The position numbers were made by a program, and so were the translations under genes. A DNA stretch of 41,300 nt from CAZDDY01 sp964504455. Its GTDB lineage: Bacteria; Patescibacteriota; Minisyncoccia; Phycocordibacterales; UBA9973. The stretch is taken from positions 1 through 41,300 of the forward strand of contig CAZDDY010000003.1 in the NCBI GenBank assembly GCA_964504455.1, given 5' to 3'. Numbering within the stretch: the first letter of the stretch is position 1; the number at the start of each line of letters is the position of its first letter. Of this stretch, positions 15,576 to 21,635 are shown piece by piece. The notes under the pieces are model-generated. The model was not told the origin of the DNA and did not search any database. It saw only the letters and a program-made list of their open reading frames with translations.

Positions 15576-16250
15576 ATGGAAACAAATCAGTCCATCAAGG
15601 TTGCCATTGCGGACGACCACACACTTTTCAGGAATGGCCTGAAGGGTGAGCTTCAGAAACACCATGATATCAAGGTGGTTGCCGAAGCAGAAAACGGCAT
15701 GAGTCTTTTAAATCTTATCCGGCAGATACAGCCCGATGTTGTACTTTTAGATATTCAAATGCCGGTAATGGATGGCGAAACAACGCTGTCAGAAATAAAG
15801 AAGCGGTACCCACGCATCAAAGTGGTGATGCTCTCTTTGTATGATGACCACAGTGCGGTTTCAAAAATGATGGAACTGGGTGCCAGCTCTTACCTCACAA
15901 AAAGCATGAAGGCAGAAACAATATACGAAACGATAAAAGGTGTAGTTACAAATAAAGATGGCTTACACTTTAATGAGCTGATCGACAAATCACTCATTGA
16001 TGGGATCCGGACCAAACACACAAACGGAAATGGCACTGTTGATGTTCAGCTGAGTGATAAGGAAACTACTATCCTGAAACTCATGTGCGAGGAGAAAAGC
16101 ACAAAGGAGATTGCAGATATAGTAGAATTGTGTCCCATAACGGTTGAAGCAATCCTGGATAAAATGAAAACAAAAACTGGCACCAAATCAATGGCCGGCC
16201 TGATAATGTTTGCAGTAAAGGCCGGGCTCGTCGCTCATGAGCCTGTGTGA
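15576..16250 (+). CDS. NarL/FixJ-family response regulator, probable horizontal acquisition
   Basis: The 224-residue product has a receiver domain with the acidic pair Asp13-Asp14, phospho-acceptor Asp59 (VVLLDIQMPVMDG), Ser87 and Lys109. A C-terminal LuxR-type helix-turn-helix follows (LSDKETTILKLMCEEKSTKE, then IADIVELCPITVE). All phosphorylation residues are intact. No histidine kinase lies nearby, so it is an orphan regulator. The wording of both domains (IKVAIADDHTLFRNGLK; KSTKEIADI; a trailing AVKAGL) resembles Bacteroidota regulators, and the gene is visibly richer in G+C than its flanks. Both suggest transfer. It has its own promoter and terminator and ends in TGA. Confidence 0.92.
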   Translation: METNQSIKVAIADDHTLFRNGLKGELQKHHDIKVVAEAENGMSLLNLIRQIQPDVVLLDIQMPVMDGETTLSEIKKRYPRIKVVMLSLYDDHSAVSKMMELGASSYLTKSMKAETIYETIKGVVTNKDGLHFNELIDKSLIDGIRTKHTNGNGTVDVQLSDKETTILKLMCEEKSTKEIADIVELCPITVEAILDKMKTKTGTKSMAGLIMFAVKAGLVAHEPV

Positions 16251-16275
16251 TCAAAAAAAACAAATTTCGGTATAT

Positions 16276-16304
16276 AATCCCGTGCTACATGTGCGGGATT
16301 TTTT
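16276..16304 (+). terminator. Terminator after the response regulator
   Basis: ATCCCG and CGGGAT enclose a 10-12 nt loop and are followed by a T-run. Confidence 0.85.
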
Positions 16305-16353
16305 ATTTGTATTGCAAGTTACAAAATTGTTTATCTAAGTTTTTTGTAGTTGA

Positions 16354-16483
16354 GACCCTACAGAGACCAGTTTCGCTTTATCGGTCCTTACAGGACCAGT
16401 ACACCTTTTCAATCCCGACCCCATTGCGTCGGGATAATGAAAAGCTTTTCGATTCTCCGACGCGAGTAAAGCAGTTTACTCGC
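16354..16483. other. Hairpin-rich intergenic segment with tRNA-like fragments
   Basis: Three stems lie back to back: GGTCCT/AGGACC (16383-16397, 3-nt loop), a 15-bp stem at 16405-16444 with one 2-nt bulge (CTTTTCA + ATCCCGAC against GTCGGGAT + TGAAAAG), and GCGAGTAAA/TTTACTCGC (16462-16483, 4-nt loop). No ORF is convincing. GACCCTAC near 16354 repeats the 3' acceptor edge of the tRNA-Glu gene in the same orientation. TTCGATTCTCCG at 16449-16460 copies its T-arm in the opposite orientation. It could be a structured RNA, the scar of an insertion at the tRNA, or leftover duplicated tRNA sequence. Confidence 0.55.
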
Positions 16484-16498
16484 TTAGACTCACTCTAC

Positions 16499-16525
16499 AA
16501 AAATAGCCCTGGAGTTATCCAGAGC
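16499..16525 (-). terminator. Terminator of tRNA-Glu
   Basis: On the minus strand GCTCTGGA pairs with TCCAGGGC (one G-U pair, 4-nt loop) and is followed by TATTTTTG, 16 nt downstream of the tRNA. Confidence 0.75.
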
Positions 16526-16540
16526 TCATTTTTGTACGAG

Positions 16541-16612
16541 TGACCCTACGGAGAATCGAACTCCGATTACAGCCTTGAGAAGGCCGTGTCCTAACCGTTA
16601 GACGATAGGGCC
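16541..16612 (-). tRNA. tRNA-Glu (anticodon CTC)
   Basis: The minus strand folds into a 72-nt cloverleaf. Acceptor GGCCCTA pairs with TAGGGTC (one G-U), the anticodon stem CGGCC pairs with GGCTG around loop TTCTCAA, and the T-arm is CGGAG-TTCGATT-CTCCG. The anticodon CTC reads GAG. The discriminator base is A and no CCA is encoded. It separates the response regulator from the two orphan genes. Confidence 0.93.
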
Positions 16613-16693
16613 AAGTGACTCATTTGTAACAAAAAAATGCTGTCTTTTCAAGATTTTTATTACGGTATATGATTTAGATGATATTGAAAATAT

Positions 16694-16699
16694 TAAAAT
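16694..16699 (+). promoter_or_regulatory. -10 element of the first 178-residue orphan
   Basis: TAAAAT is followed by 6 nt (ACTGTT) and then the ATG at 16706, again a leaderless arrangement. The -35 is weak. Confidence 0.5.
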
Positions 16700-16705
16700 A
16701 CTGTT

Positions 16706-17242
16706 ATGTACAGAGAATACAAGGACACCAGCGACACTTTTATTGATCCGAGTGGAAATCCTTTAGTACTGATACATGATAAAAGGGTGGAGGGTTTTCT
16801 AAGAGTAGCAAAAGAATCATTTAAAGATATTGATCCATATATGATGCACTCTGTCTGGAATATGGCTTATTCAAGAAGTTATGAAACATTTGAAATTGGC
16901 TTGGGAAACAAGAATCTACTTTCAACAAAAAGAGCGACATTTTTCCGAAATCTCATTTCTTTCTTAACGAAACATAAGTGTAGTATATACGGAATAGGTG
17001 TTGGATATTCTTGCAACTCTCTTTCAACCGTACAAGAACTTCCACTCAAAATCAGGCTATCTAACTTTAGTGAAAATATTGTCACTATTCATCACAAAGA
17101 TAACGCCTTTGAAATAAAACCGTCAAGAAAAAACATCGACTTTTTGAGGAGCTATGAAGAAGAAGGTTTTTATTTTTTGGATGAAGATAATAATTTCATT
17201 ATTTTGTATGAACAATTAAGTGATCTGGCTTTTTACTTTTAA
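16706..17242 (+). CDS. Hypothetical protein, 178 residues
   Basis: I recognise no family. The product appears soluble and mixed alpha/beta, with no signal peptide or membrane helix. Visible landmarks are an aromatic-rich helical part (FKDIDPYMMHSVWNMAYSRS), a segment GLGNKNLLSTKRATFFRN, a glycine stretch (CSIYGIGVGYSCNS), and an acidic C-terminal tail (EEEGFYFLDEDNNFIILYEQ). The next gene follows after 29 nt on the same strand and encodes a second 178-residue unknown, so they probably form a pair. Together with the response regulator and the hairpin segment they make an accessory patch around tRNA-Glu. Confidence 0.65.
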   Translation: MYREYKDTSDTFIDPSGNPLVLIHDKRVEGFLRVAKESFKDIDPYMMHSVWNMAYSRSYETFEIGLGNKNLLSTKRATFFRNLISFLTKHKCSIYGIGVGYSCNSLSTVQELPLKIRLSNFSENIVTIHHKDNAFEIKPSRKNIDFLRSYEEEGFYFLDEDNNFIILYEQLSDLAFYF

Positions 17243-17271
17243 CGACATACTCTCACAAAAAAATTAATCAT

Positions 17272-17808
17272 ATGAAGAAAGGAAATATATTTAATTCTCC
17301 GGACCTAGAATTTGATCTGGTTAATATAAAACATATATGGTCTGATATGTTCTTCGCAAAAACATACTACCCATATGGGAATAAAAGAATAAGAATTAGG
17401 TTAGCAGATTATTTTGAAAGAATACTATTACCGGCAAATCCCTTAGGTTTTGACTTTGTATTACTCAAAAGAAGGAACATATCTCCGAGTTATGAGCTTG
17501 AAATCAATACTGCAGTGGCAATATTAATTAATATCTTAGATCAGTACCAAATACTCCCGCAAGGATTTTACTTCTCAATCCCATACCATAGAAGCCTCAA
17601 GGATGAGTACGGTGGTGAGCTACGGATTGATTTGACGCTTGAATCACCAACGCTGCCTGAGGTCATCTATGATGAAAACAAAATCTGCATGGGTCAATCA
17701 GAATTTCTTTATCCTGAAGTCTATTGGGCTCGACATGGCAAATTGCCCATACAGGAAAACGGGGAAGTCTTTTTCTCCTTTACCGAGCTAACAGGAATGG
17801 CAATATAA
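17272..17808 (+). CDS. Hypothetical protein, 178 residues
   Basis: No recognised domain. The sequence is soluble-looking, with a basic central region (RIRIRLADYFERILLP), FDFVLLKRRNISPSYELEINTAVAILINILDQY, and a tail containing FYFSIPYHRSLKDEYGGELRIDL and VYWARHGKLP. It is not obviously homologous to the preceding gene despite equal length. Spacing of 29 nt and shared orientation suggest cotranscription. A strong terminator follows, whose hairpin also carries the -35 box of dnaJ. Confidence 0.65.
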   Translation: MKKGNIFNSPDLEFDLVNIKHIWSDMFFAKTYYPYGNKRIRIRLADYFERILLPANPLGFDFVLLKRRNISPSYELEINTAVAILINILDQYQILPQGFYFSIPYHRSLKDEYGGELRIDLTLESPTLPEVIYDENKICMGQSEFLYPEVYWARHGKLPIQENGEVFFSFTELTGMAI

Positions 17809-17818
17809 AACATATACA

Positions 17819-17853
17819 AAAGGGGTCATCATTTTGACCCCTTTATTTTTTTT
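17819..17853 (+). terminator. Terminator overlapping the dnaJ promoter
   Basis: AAAGGGGTCA (17819-17828) pairs with TGACCCCTTT (17835-17844) around a 6-nt loop, followed by a T-tract. The right arm includes the TTGACC of the dnaJ -35 box. Confidence 0.93.
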
Positions 17854-17863
17854 ATGTTATAAC
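17834..17863 (+). promoter_or_regulatory. dnaJ promoter, leaderless, inside terminator
   Basis: TTGACC, an 18-nt spacer and TATAAC (with an extended-10 TG: TGTTATAAC) lie 7 nt before the dnaJ ATG. No CIRCE inverted repeat is visible, so HrcA control is not supported. Confidence 0.7.
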
Positions 17864-17870
17864 AAATGAT

Positions 17871-18944
17871 ATGGCAAAAGATTATTATGAAGTTTTGGGC
17901 GTAGCGAAAAACGCCAATCAAGAAGAAATAAAAAAGGCGTTTCGAAAACTTGCTCATCAATATCACCCCGATAAAAACAAGGGGGATGATAAAAAATTTA
18001 AAGAAGTAAACGAGGCGTATCAAATTCTTTCAGATGAAGGTAAGCGAGCACAGTATGATCGTTTTGGAAGTGGATTTGAACAAGCACAGGGCTTTGGTGG
18101 GTTTGGTCAGCAAGGTGGTTTTGACTTCAGTGGATTTCAACAAGGTGGATTTGATATGGGCGATTTAGGAGATATTTTCTCTGATTTTTTTGGTGGCACA
18201 CAACAAAGATCACACCGCCCGCAAAGAGGTAGGGATATTGCAACAGAATTAATAATCTCTTTTGAAGATTCAGTCTTTGGAACTGAAAGGGAGGTAGTTT
18301 TTACAAAAGTAGGTGAATGCGAAACATGTACAGGTAAAGGAGCAAAACCGGGAACAAAAAAAGAAACTTGTGGTACGTGTAATGGAAAAGGTCAGATACG
18401 AGAGAATAGACAAACAATCTTAGGAGCTATTTCTACAACTCGAATTTGTGAAAAGTGTGACGGCATTGGAGAAATTCCTAAGGAAGTGTGCGAAACATGT
18501 AAAGGGAAAGGAGTGTTGCGAAAGCAAGAAACAATCAAAGTATCTATCCCGGCTGGAATTCAAAATGGTGAAATGATTAGACTTGTTGGTAAGGGTGAAG
18601 GGATAAAAAATGGTACACCGGGAGACCTCTATGTGAAAATAAATACAGCACCACATAAAATATTCACACGTGAAGGGCAAAATCTTCGTATGACTCTTGA
18701 GATAAAGCTAACAGACGCACTTCTCGGTACAACATATACCATTGAAACAATTGAGGGTCCGCTTGCTGTAAAAATTCCAGAAGGAGTTTCTCCAAATGAA
18801 GTACTCCGGGTTAAAGAAAAAGGGGTGCCAGGTGGTAGAGGGAAGAGAGGTGACTTGCTTATAAGTATTAAAATAAAACTACCTTCAAAGCTCTCGAAAA
18901 AAGAAAAAGATGTTATTGAAACCCTAAAGACACTTGGACTCTAA
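17871..18944 (+). CDS. dnaJ: Chaperone DnaJ
   Basis: The 357-residue type I J-protein starts with the J-domain (DYYEVLGVAKNANQEEIKKA, HPD motif at YHPDKNK). A Gly/Phe-rich linker (GFGGFGQQGGFDFSG) is followed by four zinc-binding CxxCxGxG-type repeats (CETCTGKG, CGTCNGKG, CEKCDGIG, CETCKGKG), then two beta-rich substrate domains. DnaJ delivers unfolded clients to DnaK and triggers its ATPase. All repeats keep both cysteines. dnaK and grpE are not adjacent, so the gene is a single-gene unit with its own leaderless promoter and terminator. Confidence 0.97.
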   Translation: MAKDYYEVLGVAKNANQEEIKKAFRKLAHQYHPDKNKGDDKKFKEVNEAYQILSDEGKRAQYDRFGSGFEQAQGFGGFGQQGGFDFSGFQQGGFDMGDLGDIFSDFFGGTQQRSHRPQRGRDIATELIISFEDSVFGTEREVVFTKVGECETCTGKGAKPGTKKETCGTCNGKGQIRENRQTILGAISTTRICEKCDGIGEIPKEVCETCKGKGVLRKQETIKVSIPAGIQNGEMIRLVGKGEGIKNGTPGDLYVKINTAPHKIFTREGQNLRMTLEIKLTDALLGTTYTIETIEGPLAVKIPEGVSPNEVLRVKEKGVPGGRGKRGDLLISIKIKLPSKLSKKEKDVIETLKTLGL

Positions 18945-18967
18945 ATTTATACTTAGTTTATAAGGAT

Positions 18968-19003
18968 AAAAAGGGCTTTTTTACTTGCAAAAAGGCCCTT
19001 TTT
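18968..19003 (+). terminator. dnaJ terminator
   Basis: AAAAAGGGC (18968-18976) pairs with GCCCTTTTT (18995-19003), with additional T/A pairing inside the loop. The -35 box of the tRNA-Ile promoter lies in its loop and 3' arm. Confidence 0.9.
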
Positions 19004-19013
19004 CGAATATAAT
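18985..19013 (+). promoter_or_regulatory. Promoter of tRNA-Ile and probably the atp operon
   Basis: TTGCAA, a 17-nt spacer and TATAAT predict a start near 19020, about 44 nt before the tRNA. No separate strong promoter or terminator is seen between the tRNA and atpZ. Confidence 0.7.
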
Positions 19014-19063
19014 CCGGACGCACGTCTCGTTAACGTGTATTTCTTTGTATTAAAAGACATTTT

Positions 19064-19135
19064 GCGTGTGTAGTTCAGTGGTAGAACGCTGTCCTGATAA
19101 GACAGAGGTCGTAGGTCCGATTCCTACCACACGCA
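19064..19135 (+). tRNA. tRNA-Ile (anticodon GAT)
   Basis: The sequence folds into a 72-nt cloverleaf. Acceptor GCGTGTG pairs with CACACGC, the anticodon stem CTGTC pairs with GACAG around CTGATAA (anticodon GAT, reads ATC), and the T-arm is GTAGG-TCCGATT-CCTAC. The discriminator is A and CCA is not encoded. It stands 26 nt upstream of atpZ in the same orientation. Confidence 0.94.
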
Positions 19136-19161
19136 CCCGAAGCGTTTTTGTTTCGGTTCAA

Positions 19162-19446
19162 ATGGAAAAAAATAATCCCAAAATTCCTTGGTGGAGAGAC
19201 AGTTTATTATTCTTCTCAAGAATTTCTGGTTGGATTGCTGGACCAATTTTATTTTCTCTGTTTTTTGGTAAATGGTTGGACAAAAAATTCAATTCAGAAC
19301 CTTGGATATTTTTAGGAATGACTGCGATTGCATTTGCTGTGTCACTGTTTGGTCTCCTTAAGGAAAGTAAGACCTACATGCAATCAATAGTGAAGCAAAA
19401 AGAAGTATTAGAAAATGGAAATACAACACACACCACAGATAAATAA
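19162..19446 (+). CDS. AtpZ/AtpI-like small membrane protein of the ATP synthase operon
   Basis: The 94-residue product has two hydrophobic helices (about 16-36 and 48-68), joined by the short polar turn KWLDKKFNSEP. This is the pattern of the gene-1 proteins (AtpZ/AtpQ family) at the head of many atp operons, which are proposed to help c-ring assembly or Mg2+ handling. I chose the ATG at 19162, because an earlier in-frame ATG lies inside tRNA-Ile. Its 3' end overlaps the atpB start by 32 nt, implying coupled translation. The family call rests on position, size and the WIAGPILFSLFFGKWLDKKF segment. Confidence 0.82.
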   Translation: MEKNNPKIPWWRDSLLFFSRISGWIAGPILFSLFFGKWLDKKFNSEPWIFLGMTAIAFAVSLFGLLKESKTYMQSIVKQKEVLENGNTTHTTDK

Positions 19447-20338
19447 TGAACTCACGAACGAGACTCACGTCGATGAATCTTCTCATGGAGAAGTAGTACA
19501 TGAGGCAACGCTTTTTGCTGAACCAATTATTGAAACCCCATACCTTTCAATAACAAATGCACTTATTACGAGTTGGGTTGCAGTACTTATTATTGTTATC
19601 CTATCTTTTCTCATTAGAAAAAACTTAAAAAAAGTTCCTGGAAAATTACAACATGTATTCGAAATAGTGATCGATGGTGCGCTCTCTTTGGCTGATCAAG
19701 TAACCGGAAACAGAAATCTATCTAAAAAAATTTTCCCATTAGCATTTTCTGTCTTTCTTTTTGTGCTCATAAACAATTGGCTAGGACTTTTACCAATTGG
19801 AGCAATTGGCGTTATTCAAACCCACGGAGGTGTAGAATCTTTCGTCCCTTTTCTTCGTGGTGGTACTGCTGATGTCAATACAACACTCGCATTAGGACTC
19901 CTTGTGGTTATAGGTTCAAATATTTTCGGAATTATTTCAATAGGTGTATGGAAATTCTTTAATAAATACATAAACCTTAAGGCAGTAGGGAAGGCAGTGG
20001 TGCGTGCAAGAAAAGAACCTACCGGACTAATTGTTGGTCCTATAAGTTTTTTTGTTGGGATCTTGGAAATAATTGGTGAAGTTGCAAAAGTTGCATCGCT
20101 ATCTTTTCGACTATTTGGAAATATCTTTGCAGGAGAAGTGCTTCTTTTGTCGATGTCTCTTTTGGTTGCATATGCTGTTCCAATTCCTTTTCTTTTCCTT
20201 GAGGTACTCGTTGGTGTCATTCAAGCATTAATATTTGCAATGCTTACCCTCGTCTATTTCACGATTGCTTCTCAAGATCACGATGCGCATGAACACGAAG
20301 AAAAACATGCGACAGTACACGAACAAAGTCACGCGTAA
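19415..20338 (+). CDS. atpB: ATP synthase F0 subunit a
   Basis: The 307-residue membrane protein carries the family core LSFRLFGNIFAGEVLL, whose arginine is the essential residue facing the c-ring carboxylate, followed by FLEVLVGVIQALIFAMLTLVYFTIA. Five or so membrane segments are visible. Subunit a forms the two half-channels for ions. Oddities are a long acidic N-terminal extension of about 40 residues before the first helix and a His/Glu-rich C-terminal tail (HDAHEHEEKHATVHEQSHA). The start lies inside atpZ. A large hairpin separates it from atpE. Confidence 0.96.
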   Translation: MEIQHTPQINNELTNETHVDESSHGEVVHEATLFAEPIIETPYLSITNALITSWVAVLIIVILSFLIRKNLKKVPGKLQHVFEIVIDGALSLADQVTGNRNLSKKIFPLAFSVFLFVLINNWLGLLPIGAIGVIQTHGGVESFVPFLRGGTADVNTTLALGLLVVIGSNIFGIISIGVWKFFNKYINLKAVGKAVVRARKEPTGLIVGPISFFVGILEIIGEVAKVASLSFRLFGNIFAGEVLLLSMSLLVAYAVPIPFLFLEVLVGVIQALIFAMLTLVYFTIASQDHDAHEHEEKHATVHEQSHA

Positions 20339-20351
20339 TTGTATAGGCGTT

Positions 20352-20387
20352 CCATCTTTTCTTAAAAAATTTTTTAGGAAAAGATGG
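20352..20387. repeat. 36-bp near-perfect palindrome between atpB and atpE
   Basis: An 18-nt left arm (CCATCTTTTCTTAAAAAA) meets an 18-nt right arm (TTTTTTAGGAAAAGATGG) with one G-T pair and no spacer. It could act as an RNA stem that blocks decay or as a partial attenuator. Its T-run is inside the stem, so it is not a standard terminator. Confidence 0.75.
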
Positions 20388-20442
20388 GCCGCGTATCAGC
20401 GGACCGGAAGGTCAATTATTAGCAATAAATAGTACAAACCAT

Positions 20443-20655
20443 ATGGAATTAACTCCACTTGCAAAGGCAATAGCAATCGGTCTTGGATCACTTGGACCAG
20501 GATTGGGTATTGGTCTTATTGGCTCACGAGCAATGGAAGCGATCGGACGAAATCCAGAAGCTGCGAACAAAATTCTTGTTCCTATGCTTCTTGCTGCAGC
20601 TTTTGCTGAAGCTATCGCAATCTACGCTCTCGTTATCGCATTTTCAATTAAGTAA
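20443..20655 (+). CDS. atpE: ATP synthase F0 subunit c
   Basis: The 70-residue proteolipid is a helical hairpin: glycine-rich helix 1 (IAIGLGSLGPGLGIGLIGSRA), the polar loop GRNPEA that docks on the gamma/epsilon foot, and helix 2 with the ion-binding Glu56 (AFAEAIAIYALV). Residues after Glu56 are Ala/Ile rather than the Ser/Thr seen in Na+-binding rings, so proton coupling is the likelier mode (inference). The c-ring needs many copies per complex. Large hairpins both before and after this gene suggest selective mRNA stabilisation. Confidence 0.97.
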   Translation: MELTPLAKAIAIGLGSLGPGLGIGLIGSRAMEAIGRNPEAANKILVPMLLAAAFAEAIAIYALVIAFSIK

Positions 20656-20660
20656 TTGTA

Positions 20661-20709
20661 CTGTCCGGAGGCCCAATGCTCAAAATATTGAGCATTGCCT
20701 TCCGGACAG
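20661..20709 (+). repeat. Large hairpin between atpE and atpF
   Basis: CTGTCCGGA (20661-20669) pairs with TCCGGACAG (20701-20709). Inside it, CAATGCTCA pairs with TGAGCATTG, with a small internal loop between the two helices. There is no T-tract, so it is not an ordinary terminator. A role in processing or stabilising the atpE message is plausible. Confidence 0.8.
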
Positions 20710-20724
20710 AAAAACAAAAAATAC

Positions 20725-21222
20725 ATGGACGCACTTATCGGAACATTCCACATAGATACAAAATTAATCATTGCGCAAGTTATAAACTTTGCGATTGTAT
20801 TTTTCGTACTCTATAAATTCGCAATCAAGCCACTTGGAAAACTTATGAATGAACGCTCACAAACTATTCAAAAGGGGCTTGATGATGCAAAAGCAAATGA
20901 ATCACTCCTTCTAGATACGAAAAAAGCGTATGATGATGAGCTTGCACGTGCACGAAAAGATGCTCAAGCACTTATGTCAGAAATGAAAGCAACAATTGAA
21001 GAAAAAAGAGTAGAACTTGTTGCACAAGCTGAAAAAGAGTCAGCACAAATAGTGCAAGCGGGTAAGCAAAGACTTGAAGACGAAAAAAATCAAATGCTCA
21101 AAAGCGTTGAAAAAGAACTTGGTATGCTTGTCATTAAGACAACAGAAAAAGTATTGGGTAAGGAAATAAGTGAAAAAATAAATAAAGATATCATTAAAGA
21201 GCAGATGACTCACGTAAAATAG
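20725..21222 (+). CDS. atpF: ATP synthase F0 subunit b
   Basis: The 165-residue product has one N-terminal membrane helix (KLIIAQVINFAIVFFVLYKF) and then a long charged helix rich in Lys, Glu and Ala that forms the right-handed coiled-coil stator stalk. The motif PLGKLMNERSQTI just after the helix is typical. I chose the ATG at 20725; an in-frame TTG upstream falls inside the hairpin. The stalk binds subunit delta at the top of F1. The stop is one base from the atpH ATG. Confidence 0.95.
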   Translation: MDALIGTFHIDTKLIIAQVINFAIVFFVLYKFAIKPLGKLMNERSQTIQKGLDDAKANESLLLDTKKAYDDELARARKDAQALMSEMKATIEEKRVELVAQAEKESAQIVQAGKQRLEDEKNQMLKSVEKELGMLVIKTTEKVLGKEISEKINKDIIKEQMTHVK

Positions 21223-21223
21223 T

Positions 21224-21631
21224 ATGACAAAATCTGACGAACGCACAATTGCACATACATTTGCTAACCTGCTTTCAAAAGCAAAGAATGCAAAAGAGGA
21301 AAAAGAGATTACAACTTCTTTGGTAAAAGTTCTTAGCAAAAAGAAAGCAGGGGAGCATGCATATGCAATTATGAAAGAAGTACAGACAATACTGCATGAA
21401 AAAGAAGGATATATCCAAGCACAGGTCACTGTAAGCACACGTTTATCTACTCAAGAAAAAAGTCATATTAAGGAAATTATTAAGAAAAAATACAAAGCCA
21501 AAGACGTACTCTTGGTAGAGCGTCTTGATGAAAGAATCATTGGCGGAATCAAAATACAGGTCGGAGATGAAGTGTTTGATGGAAGTATAAAAAGCAAATT
21601 ACAAGAGTTACGTACACGATTAAAAGTATAA
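21224..21631 (+). CDS. atpH: ATP synthase F1 subunit delta, short form
   Basis: Position and the C-terminal segment (STRLSTQEKSHIKEIIKKKY, then ERLDERIIGGIKIQVGDEVFDGSIKSKLQELRTRL) identify the OSCP/delta subunit that ties the b stalk to F1. The product is 135 residues against about 175-180 in most bacteria, and the N-terminal helical bundle that contacts alpha subunits is shortened. The DERIIGGIKIQVGD motif of the family is intact. Short delta subunits may be normal in reduced genomes; I cannot tell from sequence alone. Confidence 0.9.
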   Translation: MTKSDERTIAHTFANLLSKAKNAKEEKEITTSLVKVLSKKKAGEHAYAIMKEVQTILHEKEGYIQAQVTVSTRLSTQEKSHIKEIIKKKYKAKDVLLVERLDERIIGGIKIQVGDEVFDGSIKSKLQELRTRLKV

Positions 21632-21635
21632 AGAT

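Noticed and set aside
11896..16250. Alternative genetic code (UGA as glycine)
   Set aside because: TGA ends ftsW exactly at the murG overlap and ends the response regulator before its terminator; no gene needs readthrough.
16354..16530. CRISPR array
   Set aside because: The hairpins differ in sequence and spacing; there is no direct repeat with unique spacers and no cas gene.
17821..17871. CIRCE heat-shock operator before dnaJ
   Set aside because: The inverted repeat there is the terminator GGGGTCA/TGACCCC; no TTAGCACTC-type repeat is present.
19066..19161. In-frame upstream extension of atpZ starting inside tRNA-Ile
   Set aside because: The ATG lies within the tRNA cloverleaf and the extra 32 residues have no membrane-protein character; the ATG at 19162 is the sensible start.
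20352..20387. Rho-independent terminator splitting the atp operon
   Set aside because: The T-run is consumed inside the stem, no unpaired T-tract follows, and downstream atp genes lack a convincing own promoter.
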